A stretch of 64,000 bases of DNA, taken from contig JADCRB010000040.1 of the NCBI GenBank assembly GCA_021464245.1, positions 9,007,534 through 9,071,533 on the forward strand, given 5' to 3'. The translations under genes were made by a program, and so were the position numbers. Under the pieces are notes generated by a model. It saw only the letters and a program-made list of their open reading frames with translations. It made no database searches and was not told the origin of the DNA. Shown here one piece after another: positions 58,501 through 64,000 of the stretch (position 1 is the first letter of the stretch; each line of letters begins with the position of its first letter). This DNA is from Carallia brachiata. Its lineage: Eukaryota > Streptophyta > Magnoliopsida > Malpighiales > Rhizophoraceae.

Positions 58501-58603
58501 ACAATTAAATTCTTCTATCAATGAAATTATGATTATTTTTATTAGGTCAATATACGGTATTAAACAGTTTGATCTAATTTCATCGATAAAAAAATTTGAT
58601 TGT
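58501..58603. repeat. Short imperfect inverted repeat (hairpin)
   Basis: The arm 58501-58533 and the reverse complement of 58571-58603 match at 25 of the first 29 bases; the four differences are all transitions. The loop is 37 bp. It resembles hairpins of small MITE-like elements. Confidence 0.7.
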
Positions 58604-59432
58604 ATGAGATTGTATACGTGTTTTTTAATTTAAAAAAAAAAAACAAGAAGAAGAAGAAAGAGTCAATGTCAAATGGTCGGCGTTGACAAATTCAAAATTG
58701 GCAACGCTGACCCAAAGAAAAAGAAAAAAAAATATTCTTTTTTCATGTAATGTTCACATGGAAATGAGTCTTATAAACAGACTCTCGCCCTCAGTTTAAA
58801 ATATATTCAGCAAATCTGTAAACAGAAAAATACAGAGAATTTGAGAGAAAAAGAATATTTTGAAAATCTCTCAAGAAAATTTTTCTTTTTCTTACGTGTT
58901 TTATTCTGCAGTATACTCTTCTAACTTCTTTTTTAGAGATATTTCAGGTGTAAACTCAAAAAATTTGCTGTTTCCATTTCTAAATTTATTTTTGGATTTA
59001 TATTTTACGATCGCTCTAAATATGAATTTATGAGAATATAAATCTAAAAATATCAAATTATTACAAATTCGACTGAAATCAAACTTCATACTGCCCTCAG
59101 CAAAGTTCAGGCAACTCATCCGAGAATAAGTCCCTTCGACCCTCGGTGAAATTAAGTCAGATCAAGTTTCTGTGAGTCTGCACCGTAGTCTAAACGTCTA
59201 CATCAGATCCAGTTTCAGTCTATCCAGTTCAAGATAAAGCTGTGGAATTTACTGCTGTTAAGATCAAGTTCGAGCAGCCTTGACAGTAGTCACAAAAGAA
59301 CACTAATCGGAGAATCACGAAGAGCGACCCCACGTAAATTTTCTTTTATTTTAAATTTTTATTTGTAATTTATTTTTGTATTTTCGAGTCTAACTGTTAC
59401 CGGCTCGAAATTTACCCGTTACAAATTTTTAA
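58604..59432 (+). repeat. Probable 5' LTR (right part) of the Tat-like element
   Basis: The leader-type sequence at 59433 implies that the 5' LTR lies just before it. This stretch has 'gggtcagcgttg'-like inverted words at 58674-58713, then a non-coding AT-rich part and a C-poor segment ending CCCGTTACAAATTTTTAACA. The left boundary is not resolved, and no 3' LTR lies in the window for comparison. Confidence 0.45.
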
Positions 59433-59449
59433 CATGCTCGGTGGGACCT
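59433..59449 (+). other. Tat-type leader sequence after the LTR
   Basis: CATGCTCGGTGGGACCT closely resembles the GGCACGCCCGGTGGGACC segment that follows the 5' LTR of many Tat-lineage gypsy elements. It marks the primer-binding region. Confidence 0.6.
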
Positions 59450-59473
59450 CTTCACGTCCCATCTCTTGTTCAT

Positions 59474-59628
59474 TTAAAAAAAAATTAAAAAAAAGAAAAA
59501 AAGAAGCAGCAAAAAAGAAAAAAAGAAAAAAGGCAAAAAAAGAAAAGAGCCGAAAAAGAGAAAAAAAGAAAAAAAAAAGAAAAAGACCAAAAGACAAAAA
59601 AAGTAAAAAAAAGGTAAAAAATTTTTTA
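59474..59628 (+). repeat. ~150-bp A/G-only-rich tract in the leader
   Basis: An almost pure purine stretch made of A runs broken by single G or short AGAAAA words, with very few C or T. It lies between the Tat-type leader and gag. Confidence 0.85.
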
Positions 59629-59650
59629 AAACAGATATCCAGCACATCAA

Positions 59651-61340
59651 ATGGCACAAAAAATGAGTACAACCACTGCCACAAAAAAGAAGGCAACTGT
59701 TTCACTACCTCCATCAACTACCCTACCTGAGTACGCAGGTCCAGAAACCCGCAGACGGACACAATTTCTTGCCGTCCAAACCCTACAAAATATCGAAACG
59801 GAGAGTCCACAGCTCGCACAACAACAGGATCTCTCCCCTGACTCTCTTGCTGCATGGAGGAGTCGATCACCCACCCCATCGAAGTTGGGGCAACACGACG
59901 AAACCCGCTCAACAGAATCCAACTCATTCTGTAGAGATCCACACAAAGGAATTAGAAGAGCTCTCTCCCCTAGTCTTTCGCGGAGCCTCATCTGTTGCTG
60001 TCATGATGACCAACACAACTAGCATAGAAGAAAGGATTTCAGAATTGGAGAATAAGATTTTGCAGCTGATCAGAGTCGTAGAGGAAAAAAATCAATAGAT
60101 CGCCGCTCTTAAAGGAAAAGTCTCAATCCAAGTTGATCCCGAAATCCGCGAGGAGCAACCATATCCACCCGGTTTCACTCCAAAAGCCACACTAGCCGAC
60201 GTCTTCACTGCAGAAAAGCAACCAGGTAGTTCTACACAGCTGCCACCCTCAAATTTTGTAACTTCGCTATCTGTTCAATAATTGCAGGAAATGATAGTTA
60301 ATACGATCCGCCTGCAACAAGCTACATCCTTCCAAGAATTATAGATGTACGTCAAACCGTACACCAGACGGATCGAAAGTCTCAACATGCCTTTGGACTA
60401 CCAGCCGCCCAAATTTCAACAATTCGACGGACGATGCGATCCCAAACAGCACTTCGCCCACTTCGTTGAAACCTGCAATAACGCAGGGACTTACGGAGAT
60501 CTCTTGGTGAAGCAGTTTGTTCGTTTACTCAAGGAGACCGCTTTAACCTGGTTCATAAATCTTGAACTAGAATCGATCGACAGTTGGGAACAGTTGCAAC
60601 GAGAGTTTCTCAACAGATTTTTCAGAACTCGAAGGACGGTAAGTATGATGGAGCTTACCATCACTAAACAAAGGAAAGGAGAGCCCGTTGTCGAATATAT
60701 CAATAGATGGCGTGCCCTCAGTTTGGATTGCAAAGATCATTTGATGGAGACTTCTGCCGTAGAGATGTGCATCTAGGGAATGTATTGGGAGCTGTTATAC
60801 ATCTTGCAGGGTATTAAACCCGAACCTTCGAAGAACTGGCGACCCGCGCACATGATATGGAGATAAGCATCCAGACATCCAGAGGTACAGTTCTCATCCA
60901 ATTGGACCAGTAGAAGGCAGAAGGGAGATTAAGAAACTCAACAGTTCAGGAAAAGGAAAAGAAGTGATGACTGTTGAAGTCGCACTAGTAAAAGTGGGAG
61001 CCAAAGTTAAGGTAAATCCTCCGACCCAAATAACTCAGCCAAAATAACAAGAAAGGCGAAAGTGACATTGCGAGAGTTGGAGCAAAAGCAGTATCCATTC
61101 CCTGACTCAGACGTTCCCGATATCCTTGACAACTCTTGGAAGCGAAACTGATCGAACTCACAAAGTGCAAGCGGCCCAATAAAAAGGATCGAGTCAGCGA
61201 TCTAAGATTATGCAAATATCACCGCATAGTAAGTCATCCAGTCGAGAAGTGTTTCGTCCTGAATGAGCTAATCATGAAGCTCAAGAGCCAGAATAAAATC
61301 ATTATGGACCAAGAAGGCGTAACCTCGGCAAACTAGACCA
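59651..61340 (+). pseudogene. Tat-like Ty3/gypsy gag
   Basis: The start MAQKMSTTTATKKKATVS and, in another frame, MTNTTSIEERISELENKILQ (about 60004) form the N-terminal part. The conserved Gag core follows from 60345: MPLDYQPPKFQQFDGRCDPK, HFVETCNNAGTYGDLLVKQF, SIDSWEQLQREFLNRFFRTR and VEYINRWRALSLDCKD. A stop (60774-60776) replaces the usual Gln before GM-W. Downstream the zinc-binding LCKYHRIVSHPVEKC block at 61207 is preserved. In a living copy this would be the capsid protein. There are at least four stops and several frame changes, so the copy is inactive but still easy to follow. Confidence 0.85.
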
Positions 61341-61399
61341 CCATTACTTCAAATCCATCAAAAGAGGCGACATACCACAAGAAGGAGCCACTCGGTGAT

Positions 61400-62030
61400 A
61401 AAAAGTTGACAATAGAGAAAGTATATGAAGCTCTTCAAACTCTCCTCGCTAACCCTCAGTTGTTTGCAACATTGCAATCAAAAGAAATATGGCAGAACCA
61501 AATCAGCAACACTCTCCATACCTTAGCTGAACCTCTGCCGTCAAGTGATTCCAGCTCGACGGAGCAACAAACGACCCAAAATCACGTCGGATGTTACTCC
61601 GCTATCTCATTTTCAGATGAGGATCTCCTGCTGGGGTTCAAACCCTACAATCGGCTGCTGTATGTATCAGGCTATGTGAGAGAATAGAAGGTCCGACGTA
61701 TTCTGATCGACGATGGCTCGACAGTCAATATTATCCCAAAATCCACCATAAAAGAGCTCGGCATCGGTATTGATGAGTTATCAGACAGCCGCTTGATGAT
61801 TCATTACTTTAATCAATGAGGACAGAAAGCAATTGAGATGATTCACTTGGAGCTAACTATTGGTAATCTCACTTTTAGCACTCTATTTCATGTGATTGAT
61901 GCACGTACACGTATAAGATGTTGTCAGAACGACCGTGGATTCATTGAAATGGAGTTGTGCTCTCAAGCCTACATCAATGCTTCAAATACTACGATGGTGG
62001 CATTCAAAAGGTCAATACTGACTTAAAGTC
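61400..62030 (+). pseudogene. Tat-like protease region
   Basis: After a linker open from 61406 to 61687 (with SDEDLLLGFKPYNRLLYVSGY) and one stop comes the protease core: RRILIDDGSTVNIIPKSTI, where DDGS stands in place of DTGS or DSGS, as is usual in this lineage. It continues with LELTIGNLTFSTLFHVIDA. The expected LLGRPW block after it is shifted and degraded. Confidence 0.8.
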
Positions 62031-62980
62031 GTTCGATGATGTTGAATCACATTTGACAGATGCAGTCTTCTACACCGACGCAGACAATCCGGAGATCATT
62101 CCATCAAAAGTTACTTAGACTGGGAGCATCCACAAAAAGAGAAAAACTGTCGAAGACCCTGCCAATGCTCAACCTCAGGCTCCGAAAAATGAAAAGCTGC
62201 CACAGCTTGCTGAACTTCGTCCGAAGGATGTTACATCTTCAAGCTCCACTCCAGTCCTACGTTATGTGCCGAAGTCACGACGCCAAGAAGGTCAACCACC
62301 TTTTTCTTATTGTATTGATCCTAAACAGGAGTAAGGACACAGCCAACCCAAGACAAAAGAACTACACAACATAAAGGAGACTTATACTCTGTCGATACTA
62401 AAGATTGAGCCGGTTTTGTCCTCAAAACCATTAAAAGCCTTTGTCAGACCACACATGGGGGTAGTCGAAGGTGGCTCACTTCTAGAAAGAAGAACACACA
62501 AAGGATTTGATCCTAATGCATATAAGCTTTTGGCCAAGGCGGGCTATGACTTCTTAAACCCAAGCACAATGGGTACACTGTCATCTACAAGTGACGCCAT
62601 TGCTCAAACTTCAACGTCCTGACCTGGCTTAGGCTATCAGAAGAAGTCACCTGTGTGGATCTCGCTAAAGAGCCGAAGCAGAGCAGTTGATGTACGTGCT
62701 ATCACTACCAAACAAAACAGGCTTATCTAGTAAAACAAAGAAGATGAAGTCAGGGGCTCTACATTTCATGTCACAATTAGCGAGGAGGCTGAGTCCGACT
62801 CATCAGACGGTGAAGTAAAGGAGGCTCCCCCGGAACTTGAAGATGGTGGCCAAGCAACTGTTGATGAACTCAAGGAGGTCAATCTTGGCTCTCTGGAAGA
62901 TCCTCGACCTACATTTGTAAGTTCTTTACTTACTGTAGAAGAAAAGTAAGAATATGTTCAGGTATTAGGTCAATACAAGG
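62031..62980 (+). pseudogene. Tat-like protease-RT linker
   Basis: The region carries the LPQLAELRPKD, YVPKSRRQEGQPPF, and then KGFDPNAYKLLAKAGYDFLNPS blocks of the spacer between protease and reverse transcriptase in Tat elements. It is broken by frame changes (about 62100, 62340) and a stop at 62620. Confidence 0.72.
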
Positions 62981-63905
62981 ATGTGTTCGCATGGAGTTAC
63001 AAAGAAATGCCTGGACTTGACCCGAAGATTGCGGTGCATCGTCCAGCAGTAAAGAAGGGTGTTCATTCTGTCAAGTAGCCACAACGACGGTTCCGCTCTG
63101 AACTCATTTCACAAATCGAGGATGAGGTTAACAAGCTGATCAATGTTTCTTCATCCGAGAGGTCACCTATCCAACGTGGATTGCCAACATAGTCCCGGTA
63201 AGAAAGAAAAATGGACAGTTAAGGGTATGTGTTGATTTTCGAGATCTTAACAAGGCCTGTCTGAAAGATGACTTTCCGTTGCCCATAACTGTCCAACAAC
63301 GGGTCACGAAGCATTGTCCTTCATGAATGGCTCTTCAGGCTATAACAAATCAGAATGACGCCAAAAGATGAGGAGTTGACAGCATTCCGTACCCCAAAAG
63401 ATATATACTGCTACAAAGTTATGCCATTTGGATTAAAAAATACTGGCGCCACTTATCAATGTGCTATGCAAAAAATTTTTGATGACATGCTGCTGAAGAT
63501 TGTAGAATGTTATGTTGATGACTTAGTAGTAAAGACTAAAGAGCGCAAAGACCATATCGAGGATCTCAAAACGGTGTTTGAAAGACTTCGCAAACATCAA
63601 CTCAAAATGAATCCTCTCAAGTGCGCATTCGGTGTCACATTAGGCAAGTTTCTTGGGTTCATGGTGCGCCATTGTGGAATCGAAGTTAATCAATCAAAAG
63701 TTGAGGCAATTCAAAAGATGCCTGAACTTAAAAACCTGCACGAACTACGAAGTCTATAAGGAAAGCTAGCCTACATTCGCCGTTTCATCTCCAACTTAGT
63801 TAGGAGGTGTCAACCTTTCGATCGGCTGGTGAAGAAAGATGTTAACTACGAGTGGGACGAAGCTTGGCAGCAAAGCCTTCGAGAGCATAAAGAAGTACTT
63901 TTCCA
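62981..63905 (+). pseudogene. Tat-like reverse transcriptase
   Basis: It starts near 62985 with WSYKEMPGLDPKIAVHRPAV. Then come the KNGQLRVCVDF and DLNKACLKDDFPLPI blocks in a broken part, and from 63355 an open frame: TAFRTPKDIYCYKVMPFGLK, CYVDDLVVKTK with the catalytic Asp pair, FERLRKHQLKMNPLKCAFGV and KFLGFMVRHCGIEVNQSKV. A stop at 63757-63759 replaces the usual Gln before GKLAYIRRF. YVDDLVV identifies the Tat lineage. The first catalytic Asp region (FMDGSSGYNQ) is frameshifted near 63320-63345. Confidence 0.88.
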
Positions 63906-64000
63906 ATCCACCAGTCCTGGGTGCTCCAATTCAAGAAAAGTTATTGATTCTCTATATTGCAGCGCAGGAAAGGTCTTTGGGAGCCCTGCTTGCACAAGAA
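63906..64000 (+). pseudogene. Start of Tat-like RNase H, running off the window
   Basis: The last 95 bases encode NPPVLGAPIQEKLLILYIA and then AQERSLGALLAQE, the beginning of gypsy RNase H. The rest of the element must lie beyond the right edge. Confidence 0.8.

Noticed and set aside
59434..59730. Lys-rich 98-codon frame at the start of the Tat-like element
   Set aside because: It is the purine tract read as codons; the real gag motifs start later.

Overview
The window is nuclear DNA of a flowering plant, most likely a eudicot. It is AT-rich. Its host genes have plant-specific families and GT-AG introns, and it carries copia and Ty3/gypsy retrotransposon lineages typical of angiosperms (Athila-, Tat- and chromovirus-like). 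I cannot name the species.

Three host loci stand out. (1) An intronless DREB2D-like AP2/ERF transcription factor lies on the + strand at 4148-4855, with a TATA box about 90 bp upstream. (2) A plant purple acid phosphatase lies on the - strand at 46009-48768. All eight exons and their splice sites can be traced, but there are two frameshifting indels and one in-frame stop, so it is a pseudogene or contains assembly errors. (3) A complete six-exon WAT1 (WALLS ARE THIN1) gene of the EamA/nodulin-21 transporter family lies on the - strand at 52922-55880 and encodes 390 residues. It has one GC-AG intron. These genes sit in separate small islands and I see no functional linkage between them.

The rest is mostly transposable-element DNA. 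From 0.5 to 2.1 kb there is an LTR-like stretch with a 75-bp tandem repeat and a hAT transposase tail. From 7.2 to 14.4 kb there are three decayed copia elements (two on -, one on +). From 14.5 to 18.5 kb there is a decayed Athila-like element on +, split by an 874-bp foldback element that left an 8-bp target duplication; the Athila reverse transcriptase stops abruptly at 18509. From about 18.7 to 38.96 kb there is a roughly 12-kb array of diverged, ~0.7-kb tandem repeats (at least 16 recognisable copies). This array is interrupted by an 8260-bp chromovirus-like gypsy element on - (26275-34534) with near-identical 1.59-kb LTRs and a perfect 5-bp target duplication. The array ends within tens of bases of a gypsy polypurine tract and a long LTR-like region (39006 to about 43613), which suggests that the array occupies the 3' internal part of an LTR element. 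From 58.7 kb to the window end there is the 5' part of a Tat-like gypsy element on +, running off the right edge in RNase H.

The most unusual object is the 0.7-kb array and its position directly upstream of a retrotransposon polypurine tract. A recurring theme is single-base indels, many in homopolymer runs, in otherwise well-preserved sequence (the young gypsy element and the phosphatase). This raises the question of real decay versus consensus error.
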